A stretch of DNA of 64,000 nucleotides, from the NCBI GenBank assembly GCA_963804865.1, contig CAWDSH010000042.1, positions 310,001 to 374,000 of the forward strand, read 5' to 3'. The notes beneath the pieces are model-generated. The model ran no database searches, was not told where the DNA came from, and saw nothing but the letters and a program-made list of their open reading frames with translations. This stretch comes from CAVVEQ01 sp963804865. GTDB lineage: Bacteria > Chloroflexota > Anaerolineae > Anaerolineales > Anaerolineaceae. Position numbers and translations under genes: made by a program. Of the stretch, positions 54,025 to 62,232 are shown piece after piece. Positions within the stretch are counted from its first letter, which is position 1; each line of letters begins with the position of its first letter.

Positions 54025-55932
54025 ATGACAAAAACAGGTAAGCGTCAAGCAACATCAACAACAAATGATTGTGATGCACTTATTCTGCTCGATAAATTCG
54101 GGGTAATACAATCGATAAGCAGGAAAGCACTGAAAAAACTCGGATATACCAGTAAAGAGATTATCCGTAGATCAGTAAATGAAGTCATCCCTGAAATATC
54201 TGGATTGGATGATAGTGGCAATCCTTTGACTCTTCAAATTCACGATAAAAAAGGTGTTCCCATTTTCGTGGAATGCAAAAAAATTAAGATCACGCTGGAT
54301 TCTGCCGTCCACTATCTTGTTTTACTGTCTGAAAAACTAAAAACAAGCTCACAGGGTGATGTGAGCTACTGGCTGGATTTTTCTCAATTGATCCTGTCGT
54401 TATCCACTCGATTGATGCGTAACAACGGCGATTCGATTGACGATATCATCCGGTTGGCATTAAAACGCATGGGAGAATTTACGGGGGTGGATCGATGCAT
54501 TCTGCTGTATCTGAATCCTGAAAATACTGAAGTTCATGACATATTTGAGTGGCATTCCCCCAGCGTTGAATCGCACGAGAAATTACTTCAGAATCTCTCG
54601 GTGGAAATATTCCCATGGTGGGATTCGCATCTTCAGAAACTCTCTCCCTATTATGTTCGCAAGGTTGCTGATTTATCCAAGGAAGCTGAATTTGAACATG
54701 AAGTATTGCACACCCAATCGATCCAATCAACGGTCGTGCTGCCGCTTTCTCTAAATCATAAACTGAGGGGATTTCTTGAATTCGATTCCGAAACCAGCGA
54801 GATCAATTGGACACCTGAAAATATTACCATGATGCAGGTCGTAGTTGACCTTCTCGCGGGGGCGATTGAGCGTAAACGGGCAAGGGATAACCTGCGTTTG
54901 AGTCAGGCGCAAAACTTGGCCTTGGTGAGCGCCATGCCGGATATGATTTTCAGGATAACCCGGGAGGGAATCCTCCAGGATTTCACTATTGGTGATGAGC
55001 AGGTTTTATTTGTAAGTGATGAGTTTATTGGGAAGAGCATCAGCCAGATATTCCCGCCCGAGATCTTCAAGAAGTACCTGGATTGTATCGACCGCGCCCT
55101 CACGGACAAGAGAGTACAGACGATTGAATACAAACACCCGCTTCCTGAGGGGATTCAATTTTATGAGGCGCGCTTTGTGATCGGCGGCGCCAATGAAGTC
55201 TTGGCGATTGTTCGCAATACAAGCGACCGCGCTCATTTTGAGCAGATGAAAACAGACTTTGTCAACCGTGCCACCCATGAACTCAGGACGCCCCTGACTA
55301 CCTCCATGTTGATGGCGACCTTGCTTGAAGAAGGTGTGGTTGACAACGAATCGCATGAATACTGGCAGATCCTTCAGGACCAATTGAAGCGATTGCAGAA
55401 CCTGACCGATGATCTTCTTGCTGTAAGTCGTTTTGAAAGCCATAGCTTTGCGGGCGAAAGGGAACCGCTATCCACAGGAAAAATATTAAAGGTTGCCCTG
55501 GGCGATATTGTCCACCAGGCTGAGGCAAAGAACATCACGGTGGAAAAGGATATTGATACCGACCTTCCGCAGGTCCTTGGAAACGAGAAGGATCTATACC
55601 AGGCATTCACCAACCTTTTTGTGAATGCGATCAAATTCACCCTGGAGGGTGGCCGCGTCATTATCGATGCGCAGGTGCGTGATGGAAATATTTGTATCCG
55701 TGTTGGGGATTCGGGAATTGGGATTCCGCCCGATGATGTGAAGAATCTGTTTTCCCGTTTTTATCGCGCGTCCAACGCCATTCAGAACGAGATCCCCGGC
55801 ACTGGTATTGGTCTTTTCCTGGTTAAATCGATCGTTGAAGGCATGGGTGGTTCAATATCTGTCGAAAGCGAACTTGGGGTGGGAACAACATTTACTCTCA
55901 CAATTCCACCGGCAAAAGTTGAAAACGTATAA
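54025..55932 (+). CDS. PAS-GAF-PAS sensor histidine kinase
   Basis: A 635-residue soluble sensor kinase: PAS at ~10-110 (LILLDKFGVIQSISRKALKKLGYTSKEI, split at residue 20), GAF at ~130-290 (EFTGVDRCILLYLNPENT, VVLPLSLNHKLRGFLEFD), PAS at ~295-400, HisKA with phospho-His in NRATHELRTPLTTSM, and HATPase with NLFVNAIKFTLEGG, GDSGIGIPPDD and GTGIGLFLVKSIVEG. No membrane helix, so the signal is intracellular. It follows the hybrid kinase gene and precedes a terminator. Confidence 0.9.
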   Translation: MTKTGKRQATSTTNDCDALILLDKFGVIQSISRKALKKLGYTSKEIIRRSVNEVIPEISGLDDSGNPLTLQIHDKKGVPIFVECKKIKITLDSAVHYLVLLSEKLKTSSQGDVSYWLDFSQLILSLSTRLMRNNGDSIDDIIRLALKRMGEFTGVDRCILLYLNPENTEVHDIFEWHSPSVESHEKLLQNLSVEIFPWWDSHLQKLSPYYVRKVADLSKEAEFEHEVLHTQSIQSTVVLPLSLNHKLRGFLEFDSETSEINWTPENITMMQVVVDLLAGAIERKRARDNLRLSQAQNLALVSAMPDMIFRITREGILQDFTIGDEQVLFVSDEFIGKSISQIFPPEIFKKYLDCIDRALTDKRVQTIEYKHPLPEGIQFYEARFVIGGANEVLAIVRNTSDRAHFEQMKTDFVNRATHELRTPLTTSMLMATLLEEGVVDNESHEYWQILQDQLKRLQNLTDDLLAVSRFESHSFAGEREPLSTGKILKVALGDIVHQAEAKNITVEKDIDTDLPQVLGNEKDLYQAFTNLFVNAIKFTLEGGRVIIDAQVRDGNICIRVGDSGIGIPPDDVKNLFSRFYRASNAIQNEIPGTGIGLFLVKSIVEGMGGSISVESELGVGTTFTLTIPPAKVENV

Positions 55933-55935
55933 AAT

Positions 55936-55963
55936 AAAACACCCGGTCTCAACCGGGTGTTTT
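55936..55963. terminator. bidirectional terminator
   Basis: AAAACACCCGGT (55936-55947) and ACCGGGTGTTTT (55952-55963) form a perfect 12-base stem with a CTCA loop, between the convergent kinase and MFS genes. Confidence 0.85.
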
Positions 55964-55967
55964 TCTT

Positions 55968-57248
55968 TCACGCAATAACTTCGGCTGGTGCGGTTTTCTT
56001 CACCGTGGTTTCTTCATCCTCTATGTGAATAATCTTTTTGTTCATAAATGCTGCGGATCCCATCAGGATGGTTGCCCCTCCGCCGATCAGGAACCACGCG
56101 CGCACACCAAGCCACTCTGCGATGGGAGCAGCCACCAGCATGCTGATCGGCATCATGGCAGCGCATGCGCTGCCGATCAGGGTAAATACCCGTCCCTGCA
56201 TTTCCGGTGGCACCCTGGCTTGCATGATGGCATGCAGCGGACCATTGGCGATCGGGCTCATGAATCCCATCAATGCCACACCTCCCACGGCAAGATAGAA
56301 GAGGTTGTTCGGAACCAGGCCGGTGAGCAGGACACCCAATCCAATACCGACCACGCCGCTCAACGAGGTGATGATCCGTTTCTTGAACCCTCCCCATGCG
56401 CCTAATATGAGCCCTCCGATCACGATGCCGATCCCAACGGCAGCTTCAAGCGCGCTGAGATGCCAGGCGGTGCCATTAAAGTGATTTTTAACCAGAAGGG
56501 GCATTAAGGTACCTGAAGGTGCCAGCATGAAATTTAGAAAAGATGCCAGCAGCACCAGGGAGAGGGCTCCCGGCCAGGTCGCCAGGAAACGCGCGCCTTG
56601 CACGATATCCTGCCAGAGACGCTTCGGGGTGAGGATTTCCTGTGATATCGCTGCTTTGGGTTGAGGGATGGTTACGATCAAAAGCGGGACGATTGCGATG
56701 ATGGCAGTCAGGATATCCACGGAGAGCACGCCATAAATGGGAAGCAATTCCATCAGCAGGGCACCCAGGGGAGGCGCGATGATGGCCATCCCGCCGCGCA
56801 GCGCCTGGTTCAAGCCGGATATCTTTGCCAGCTGATCGTCCGGCACCATGAGTGAGGTGGAGGCTTGCATCGCCGGCCAGTGGAATGAGCTCCCCAGTGA
56901 CCGGACAAATAACGCCACGTAGATATGCCAGACCTGGACGACGCCCTGCCAGAACAGCACGGCCAGTCCAAGGGTGACCAGTGCAATCGCGGCATCGGCG
57001 AAGATCATCACCCGCCGCCTGTTCCAGCGATCGACCAGTGCACCGGCAAATGGTCCCAGGAAGACTTCCGGGAGCAGTGCAACCAGGGTCGCCGCTGCCA
57101 GCACCGTGGCTGAGCCGGTGGTTCGCGTCAGCCACCAGACGAGCGCGAATTGTACCAGGCTGCTGCCTAATAATGAAAACGCCTGGCCAGCCCAGATCAG
57201 GAAAAAGGGTTTCTTCCAGTTTGTATTTGCTTCAATGTTAGATGCCAT
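55968..57248 (-). CDS. MFS exporter, DHA3 type
   Basis: A 426-residue twelve-helix major facilitator. The loop after helix 2 reads GPFAGALVDRWNRRRVMIFADA, a clear A-motif (GxLaDrxxrr). The N-terminus FFLIWAGQAFSLLGSSLVQFALVWW is typical of DHA3 macrolide-efflux-like permeases, and the late QARVPPEMQGRVFTLIGS is the family's signature between the halves. A drug or metabolite exporter is likely. The C-terminal tail after helix 12 is charged. Start ATG 57248. Confidence 0.85.
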   Translation of the reverse strand: MASNIEANTNWKKPFFLIWAGQAFSLLGSSLVQFALVWWLTRTTGSATVLAAATLVALLPEVFLGPFAGALVDRWNRRRVMIFADAAIALVTLGLAVLFWQGVVQVWHIYVALFVRSLGSSFHWPAMQASTSLMVPDDQLAKISGLNQALRGGMAIIAPPLGALLMELLPIYGVLSVDILTAIIAIVPLLIVTIPQPKAAISQEILTPKRLWQDIVQGARFLATWPGALSLVLLASFLNFMLAPSGTLMPLLVKNHFNGTAWHLSALEAAVGIGIVIGGLILGAWGGFKKRIITSLSGVVGIGLGVLLTGLVPNNLFYLAVGGVALMGFMSPIANGPLHAIMQARVPPEMQGRVFTLIGSACAAMMPISMLVAAPIAEWLGVRAWFLIGGGATILMGSAAFMNKKIIHIEDEETTVKKTAPAEVIA

Positions 57249-57262
57249 GCTGTCCTTGGTTA

Positions 57263-57643
57263 TTAATCCACAAAAACTTCAACGTGTTCGCCATCTTCCT
57301 CGTCGACCACGTCCACGATTTGCCCCATTTCTCCGCTCTGGATCACTTCCATGAGCTGGTTGACGTCCAATCCTTCGACCTGTGGGGAGAATTTCATCCC
57401 CATCTTGATGCCGGAGCTGACCACGCTCAGCGGTAATCGCACGTTGACGCGCACTTTACCCGTGTTGGTATCCGTCACGCGCACCCGCAGCCAGCGGCCA
57501 GCCAGGTTGAGATTGGAGGATTTCGGTGGGTTGACCGAATCGCTTTTATCCAGCATTTCGAGCAGCTCGACAGCCTGGTCGGCGGAAAGCTTGCCTTCCT
57601 GGACCATTTTAAGGATCTTGAGTCTTTCATCTGTGGATACCAT
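57263..57643 (-). CDS. SHOCT-like protein linked to DUF2089
   Basis: A 126-residue protein beginning MVSTDERLKILKMVQEGKLS, a SHOCT-like helical module (ERLKILKMVQEGKLSADQAVELLEML), followed by a beta-rich part (WLRVRVTDTNTGKVRVNVRLPL) and an acidic C-terminus (MGQIVDVVDEEDGEHVEVFVD). Its ATG overlaps the DUF2089 stop by one base, so they are one unit. Such pairs occur across Firmicutes and Chloroflexota and may act together in transcription control; function not established. Confidence 0.8.
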   Translation of the reverse strand: MVSTDERLKILKMVQEGKLSADQAVELLEMLDKSDSVNPPKSSNLNLAGRWLRVRVTDTNTGKVRVNVRLPLSVVSSGIKMGMKFSPQVEGLDVNQLMEVIQSGEMGQIVDVVDEEDGEHVEVFVD

Positions 57644-58068
57644 TAGGCACCGCCTTTCGCGGCGGGGGTTTCCACCGTTTCATCTTTCTTGCCGCTCAAA
57701 CGGATCTGTGCTTCAGCCCAGGTGATCTTGCCTTTATCCAGCTCCTCCAGGATCGCCCGCCGTTCTTCCAGTGATAATTTCGTTGATTCTTCCCTGCCGG
57801 GCTCGTATCCCATCGCCCGCAGGATATCGTTGAAACGGCTGCGCAGGGTGGGGTAGGATAATTTCATTTCCTCTTCCATGCGGTTGAACTTCCCCTCGCA
57901 GCGCACGAAAGTGACCACGAATTCCATCTGTTCGGGGGTCAGCTGCGTAAAGGGATTGTGAATGGCGTTGAACCGGCCTTCAATGTTGATGTCACAGCTT
58001 GGGCAGTGCAGCCCGGTGACGGTGAGTTCGCCATTGCATACCGGGCAGCGGGGTAATCGATTAGGCAT
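57643..58068 (-). CDS. DUF2089 zinc-ribbon/HTH regulator
   Basis: A 141-residue DUF2089 protein. The N-terminal zinc ribbon is RCPVCNGELTVTGLHCPSCDINIEG, split by its two CxxC pairs. The central helix-turn-helix-like region FNRMEEEMKLSYPTLRSRFNDILRAM (~75-100) resembles a DNA-binding domain. A short Ala/Glu-rich tail follows. It is the second gene of a three-gene minus-strand set. A strong inverted repeat lies upstream of the first gene and is a candidate target. Confidence 0.85.
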   Translation of the reverse strand: MPNRLPRCPVCNGELTVTGLHCPSCDINIEGRFNAIHNPFTQLTPEQMEFVVTFVRCEGKFNRMEEEMKLSYPTLRSRFNDILRAMGYEPGREESTKLSLEERRAILEELDKGKITWAEAQIRLSGKKDETVETPAAKGGA

Positions 58069-58078
58069 ATAAGCTCCT

Positions 58079-58312
58079 TTATGCTAGTGGTACGGGGCGG
58101 TCGTTCATGCTCCCGCGCATGGAATTAATTCGGTCATGAACCCGGCAGGTATGGTGCAATCGTGCACCCACCAGGATCAATATTTCAGCGATCCAATCCA
58201 TTACCTTCCACCACAGCGAGGTCTTTTTATTTTGTGGTGCTTCTTCGGGTGATGGACCGCCCACCTTGTCCGGGTGGTAATAATAAATGATGCTGAATGG
58301 ATTTATGTTCAT
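58079..58312 (-). CDS. small protein, first gene of DUF2089 operon
   Basis: A 77-residue ORF (MNINPFSIIYYYHPDKVGG, ending MRGSMNDRPVPLA) ending ten bases before DUF2089. It has a weak hydrophobic helix around residues 37-50 (VMDWIAEILILVGA) and a His/Arg-rich following segment. I do not recognise it. Operon position, spacing and a good upstream operator-like palindrome support it as real. Possibly a small membrane-associated partner. Confidence 0.5.
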   Translation of the reverse strand: MNINPFSIIYYYHPDKVGGPSPEEAPQNKKTSLWWKVMDWIAEILILVGARLHHTCRVHDRINSMRGSMNDRPVPLA

Positions 58313-58344
58313 TTCAATCTCTCTTGAATGTTATTCAAACCAAA

Positions 58345-58384
58345 TTCATAATTATGAAATAATAATACCACAATATTTCATAAT
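58345..58384. promoter_or_regulatory. inverted-repeat operator upstream of DUF2089 operon
   Basis: TTCATAATTATGAA (58345-58358) is a perfect palindrome, and ATTATGAAAT (58351-58360) is repeated in inverse as ATTTCATAAT (58375-58384) after 14 bases. It lies in the AT-rich 5' region of the minus-strand operon starting at 58312 and is likely a regulator-binding site; whether DUF2089 binds it is untested. Confidence 0.5.
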
Positions 58385-58491
58385 GTCAATAGGTAAATCA
58401 ATAATATTTATATATTAAGCAAAGAGATTCAATAAGATGTAAAGTATTGTTGAATCTCCCTGTACTTATCGCTGCTATTGGGATACCCGGC

Positions 58492-58869
58492 TTAGCTTCT
58501 CTGGGTGGCATCTGTCTCGCGCTCCGAGAGCAGCACCCAATGCCCTTTGCGGTCAGTGACCGACTCGGGCGCACGGTCATAGTAAATATCGAAGATCCTG
58601 CCGTCTTCGACTGAAACTCGGAAGAAGAAGCGACCCACTCCCCAGGAGCCCTTGATCGCTGCCCGGCTGGCGTGTGCCGGCTGCATGTTGGCTTCCATGC
58701 GTCCCCGCCGCTCAAAATTGACCCATTCGGATAGCACGCTGCTCACCCGGTACGCTTTTCCCCGCCAGGTGAATCCATCCGGGCAGGGCGGTGATTTCTC
58801 CCGCGCCGGAGGTTGATCGAATTCAACCTGGATCTCCTCATCGTAAAAGTGAGCAGGTACTGTATCCAT
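58492..58869 (-). CDS. DUF6504 protein
   Basis: A 125-residue protein of the DUF6504 type, recognised from the N-terminal HFYDEEIQVEFDQPPAREKSPPCPDGFTWRGKAYRV (split: HFYDEEIQVEFDQPP and FTWRGKAYRVSSVL). It has conserved Arg/Trp residues around SEWVNFERRGRME and a C-terminal FRVSVEDGRIFDIYYDRAPE strand pair. Mixed alpha/beta, soluble, no known activity. It stands alone between the DUF2089 operon and the sortase-start duplication. Confidence 0.72.
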   Translation of the reverse strand: MDTVPAHFYDEEIQVEFDQPPAREKSPPCPDGFTWRGKAYRVSSVLSEWVNFERRGRMEANMQPAHASRAAIKGSWGVGRFFFRVSVEDGRIFDIYYDRAPESVTDRKGHWVLLSERETDATQRS

Positions 58870-58926
58870 ACGGGTATCTTATCATAAGCGCTCTCCGGTT
58901 TGGTCATGCTCTGGAAGCTGGCCGGG

Positions 58927-58990
58927 AAAATCGGATATAATTTTTATAGGTCGATCCTATGCCCCGCCAGAAATCCATTGATCAGCTCAC
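58927..58990 (+). repeat. 64-base direct repeat, copy 1 (sortase promoter and start)
   Basis: Positions 58927-58990 are identical to 60993-61056, 2066 bases apart, and include a TATAAT and the sortase ATG. Beyond 58990 the two copies diverge but stay similar at protein level for about eight to ten further codons. Confidence 0.85.
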
Positions 58991-59066
58991 TACCGATGAA
59001 TTGCGTTCCCTTCTCATGGAAAAAACCCCTGTTATGGTCGAACATATTTTCACCATGAAAATGTAG
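58959..59066 (+). pseudogene. truncated sortase N-terminus
   Basis: A 35-codon frame (MPRQKSIDQLTTDELRSLL, ending MVEHIFTMKM) whose first ~22 residues match the intact sortase at 61025 (MPRQKSIDQLTTSELRRLL) and then differ. It lacks the membrane helix and catalytic domain. It is best read as the remnant of a second copy of the sortase start, left when the GH99-like gene came to lie between the two copies. Confidence 0.6.
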
Positions 59067-59185
59067 TTAAAAATCTTCAGCCGTTAGTTTTCTAATAATT
59101 CCTAATTCTATTGTTCTGACTTCACATGAATTCAATTCCAATTTTTAGTCTTGTATAATGTCTTTAAAGAAAGGCGAGATGAATT

Positions 59186-60871
59186 ATGGCTAGCTCAAGT
59201 CAAACATCAGAATGCAGGATTAACCACTTCTATATCATTGCTGCTATCTTTATCATTCTATGCGCCACTATTGGTTGTGCGAGCAGGGGAGAAACGGTTG
59301 CATCAAGCGAGGTGCCTACTGAACCATCACCCACAGCAACTCAATCCCATCAAACTTCACCATCCTATCGCTCCCAGATTCGGATCACCACCACCTCTGA
59401 TTGGACCACCCTTCGCTTGACTAACGGTGGGCATTGGCACACCGTCAGCGTGACATCGGTCAGCGACCAGGCACAGTCTGCGGGATTCGAAGGCGAATCC
59501 TTCTCACTCAGCCAGTCGTTGGACCGGGCCCAGGCAGCAAAAAGTGTGGAACTGGTCGCCGAGGTTCTTCTCAGTGAGCTTGAATTATCAAGTCCGCTCC
59601 TGTTTGAGATCGAGCGAGGTCACATTGGCTCAACCCGGGTCGAGATCTCCAGCTACTCGGAGGAGACTCCGGCTGTCGTTTCCGTTCTCACCTGGGACGG
59701 CATCAAAGCTGGCGAGAGTAACTCCCAATCCTACGAGGTCCCTACTGAGCCGTTCCTGGACGTGGCACCAAACGAATTCATCGTTATAGGACAGCTCAAT
59801 TTATGGTACTACGGTCCAGGTTTTTGGGGCGGTTTTGAAAATGAAAATCATGAGCGGAATACCGCGCTTACCCCGCTACTAGGTTCGACATATTTGTCCA
59901 GCAACCCTGCCGTCGTATTCCAGCAAATCGAGTGGGCCGTTGAATACGGTGTCGACGCCTTCTCCATCGAGTGGACAACACCCCGTGGCGTTGGAAAAGG
60001 CAATGATTTGGAAGTAAATTTGGATGATGTGTTTCTTAAATCGCCCAACATCAATAAAATTCGTTGGGTGATCTTTTATGACTTTCCCCTTCGCCTGGAT
60101 CAAACACCGAACCTGGATGTAGATGTGGTGCCGAACATCAATTTCGATCAGCCGGATGTGTACAACACCTTCGTATCGGATTTTGTCCACTTTGCAAAAA
60201 AGTACTTCAGTCATCCCCAATATCTCACCATTGATGGCCGGCCCGTGGTCTACATCTGGGCAACGAACAGCTTCGTCGGGAAGCTGGCAGATGCGATACA
60301 GGAGGCTCGCGAAAGGGTGGCAGAGCTCGGCTATGATGTGTTCATCGTCGGAGACGAGGTTTGCGTCGGATGCTTCAACAAGGATCATGCCGCGTTATTC
60401 GATGGCAGTAGTACCTTCATCATGCTCATCCCTGGAATCGACGGACATACGCTGGATGATGTGAGTGAAGCCGCAGCTGCGGTTGATAGCGCGTTTACGT
60501 GGTGGCGTTACCGGATCGACGGATTGAAGGTGACCGGAAGAGAGGATATCGTGAATTTTCAGCCTGCTTGGGCACCGCAATTTGACAACCGGTATTTCGA
60601 TTTAAACAATCCCATTTACGTGCCGGCTGAAAGCAAGGATCAGGTCATCGAGATGGCGATGGTGGCTCGTAAACATGCCGAGCCAGTAGGCAGCAGCGGC
60701 ATGAAGCTGATCTGGCTTAACACCTGGAATTGTTGGGCGGAAACGACCACGGTCGAGCCCACGGCCAACCTTGGGCCTAAGTACCCGGCCGGGAACTACC
60801 AGTTCGATATGCTTGAAGTGGTGCGCGAAGTGTTTGGCAAAGAAACGTTTTACACAAATCCGGTGCCGTGA
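59186..60871 (+). CDS. GH99-like lipoprotein
   Basis: A 561-residue lipoprotein: lipobox TIGC (Cys near residue 31) in FIILCATIGC, a Ser/Thr/Pro linker, a ~110-residue beta-rich domain, then a large TIM-barrel-like domain from ~190. The latter has GH99/WbsX-like marks: QLNLWYYGPGFWGGFENENHE, VDAFSIEWTTPRG, YLTIDGRPVVYIWATNSF and, near the end, WLNTWNCWAETTTVEP (usually TWNEWxExxxxEP, here Cys for Glu). It may act on mannose-type glycans. It sits between the duplicated sortase starts. Confidence 0.75.
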   Translation: MASSSQTSECRINHFYIIAAIFIILCATIGCASRGETVASSEVPTEPSPTATQSHQTSPSYRSQIRITTTSDWTTLRLTNGGHWHTVSVTSVSDQAQSAGFEGESFSLSQSLDRAQAAKSVELVAEVLLSELELSSPLLFEIERGHIGSTRVEISSYSEETPAVVSVLTWDGIKAGESNSQSYEVPTEPFLDVAPNEFIVIGQLNLWYYGPGFWGGFENENHERNTALTPLLGSTYLSSNPAVVFQQIEWAVEYGVDAFSIEWTTPRGVGKGNDLEVNLDDVFLKSPNINKIRWVIFYDFPLRLDQTPNLDVDVVPNINFDQPDVYNTFVSDFVHFAKKYFSHPQYLTIDGRPVVYIWATNSFVGKLADAIQEARERVAELGYDVFIVGDEVCVGCFNKDHAALFDGSSTFIMLIPGIDGHTLDDVSEAAAAVDSAFTWWRYRIDGLKVTGREDIVNFQPAWAPQFDNRYFDLNNPIYVPAESKDQVIEMAMVARKHAEPVGSSGMKLIWLNTWNCWAETTTVEPTANLGPKYPAGNYQFDMLEVVREVFGKETFYTNPVP

Positions 60872-60992
60872 TACTTTCTGACCGGAGCTATCGTCAAACC
60901 TCCTGAAACATTGCACGGGTCGAGGTTATGTGAACCCGCGACCACCGCGATTGTTGTTACCGATGCCATTTCAATGTCCAAGAGTGGGCATT

Positions 60993-61056
60993 AAAATCGG
61001 ATATAATTTTTATAGGTCGATCCTATGCCCCGCCAGAAATCCATTGATCAGCTCAC
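60993..61056 (+). repeat. 64-base direct repeat, copy 2 (at the intact sortase)
   Basis: Identical to 58927-58990. It includes TATAAT (61001-61006) and the ATG (61025) of the intact sortase gene. Confidence 0.85.
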
Positions 61057-61933
61057 CACCAGTGAATTGCGTCGGCTCCTGATGGAGAAAAGCCGCGCTG
61101 AACGCAAATCCCGCCTGGACCGCTTTCGCCGCACCGGTCGCGTGATGAAGGTGGAGACGCCTGTCTCCGTCATCCCGCTCGCCGAGCCGGCTCCCCACGC
61201 CGATTCTCCCGAGGAAGCCCCGCGCCAATCACGCCGCCGCCGCAATCGCATCGTCATGGACCGCTTTCTCTTCGCAGTCGAGATCCTCGCTGTGATCGGA
61301 CTGGTCTTCATCCTGCTCAACGGTGCCAACCTCCTCCGCACGCTCAACACGGAGGTCGTCTCTGCGCTCAACCAACCCGAGCCCACGCCCACGCCGATCA
61401 TCATGGCAGTCGTGCTGCCCTCCGGTCACACGCCGCCCCTCTCCGGGCAGGAAGCGCGCTTCAACGAGGCCGAGATCCCCGAGCATCTTCGCCCGCTGGT
61501 GCAGACCATGGCCAGCGTGCCGGTGCCCACCGCCGGACCGGAGACGGCACGCAACATCCGCATCCCTGCCATCGATGTCGACCAGATCGTGGTGCAGGGG
61601 GATGGCTGGGAACAGCTCAAGAAGGGCGTCGGTCAGCACATCGGCTCTGCCAACCCGGGGCAGGATGGCAACATGGTCGTTTCCGCCCATAACGACATCT
61701 ACGGTGAGACCTTCCGCAGCCTGGATAAACTCGCCCCCGGCGACGAAGTGATCATCGCCACCAGCCAGCGCGAGTATGTCTATATCGTCGACCAAATCCA
61801 GATCGTGTCTTCCTCGCGCGTGGACCTCATGGATTCCACCCGTGAAGCTGTGGTAACATTAATATCCTGCTATCCCTATCTCGTGGATGACCAGCGCATC
61901 GTGGTCACCGCGTATCTGCGGAAAGAGCAATAA
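61025..61933 (+). CDS. sortase-family transpeptidase
   Basis: A 302-residue sortase. A long basic cytoplasmic N-terminus (~1-78) precedes one membrane helix (FLFAVEILAVIGLVFILLNG) and a Pro/Thr linker. The catalytic domain has the His in MVVSAHNDIYG, the Cys in VVTLISCYPYLVDD and the Arg in DDQRIVVTAYL, the expected triad in order. Its class (D or E-like) and sorting motif are unknown; no LPXTG-type substrate was seen here. Base and codon use shift to GC-rich C-ending codons from here onwards. Confidence 0.9.
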   Translation: MPRQKSIDQLTTSELRRLLMEKSRAERKSRLDRFRRTGRVMKVETPVSVIPLAEPAPHADSPEEAPRQSRRRRNRIVMDRFLFAVEILAVIGLVFILLNGANLLRTLNTEVVSALNQPEPTPTPIIMAVVLPSGHTPPLSGQEARFNEAEIPEHLRPLVQTMASVPVPTAGPETARNIRIPAIDVDQIVVQGDGWEQLKKGVGQHIGSANPGQDGNMVVSAHNDIYGETFRSLDKLAPGDEVIIATSQREYVYIVDQIQIVSSSRVDLMDSTREAVVTLISCYPYLVDDQRIVVTAYLRKEQ

Positions 61934-61954
61934 TCAAACTCAAGGAGTACCTGC

Positions 61955-62170
61955 ATGTCGAAAAAACATAAACGCCAGAGCCGCAACGTCTCCGCCAGCA
62001 CCAAGCCGGCGGCAGCCATCGCCTCCACGGCTCCGGCAGCCATCAAGCCCGCTTCATCGTACGAATTCAACCCCGATTACTCTTACGTTAAACGCGATCT
62101 GAAACGCATCGCCATCCTGGCGGTTTCCTTCATCATCATCCTCGTGGTGATATCTTTCTACCTTCGATAA
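61955..62170 (+). CDS. small C-terminally anchored membrane protein
   Basis: A 71-residue protein: a Lys/Arg/Ser/Ala-rich cytoplasmic part (MSKKHKRQSRNVSASTKPAA) and a C-terminal helix (IAILAVSFIIILVVISFYLR). It follows the sortase by 21 bases with a CAAGGAG ribosome site and so is in its operon. It resembles the 46-residue protein at 7.7 kb in layout. Function unknown. Confidence 0.7.
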   Translation: MSKKHKRQSRNVSASTKPAAAIASTAPAAIKPASSYEFNPDYSYVKRDLKRIAILAVSFIIILVVISFYLR

Positions 62171-62232
62171 CGATCACCTGGGCATGCATTCAATAATGCG
62201 TGCCAGAACAATCATATTCAAAGGAGAGTGAC

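Noticed and set aside
56488..57135. 215-residue minus frame within the MFS exporter
   Set aside because: Overlaps the exporter in a different frame and lacks hydrophobic helices.
58927..61056. Transposon ends or short target-site duplication at the sortase repeats
   Set aside because: The repeat is 64 bases, direct, contains a promoter and gene start, and no transposase or terminal inverted repeat was found.
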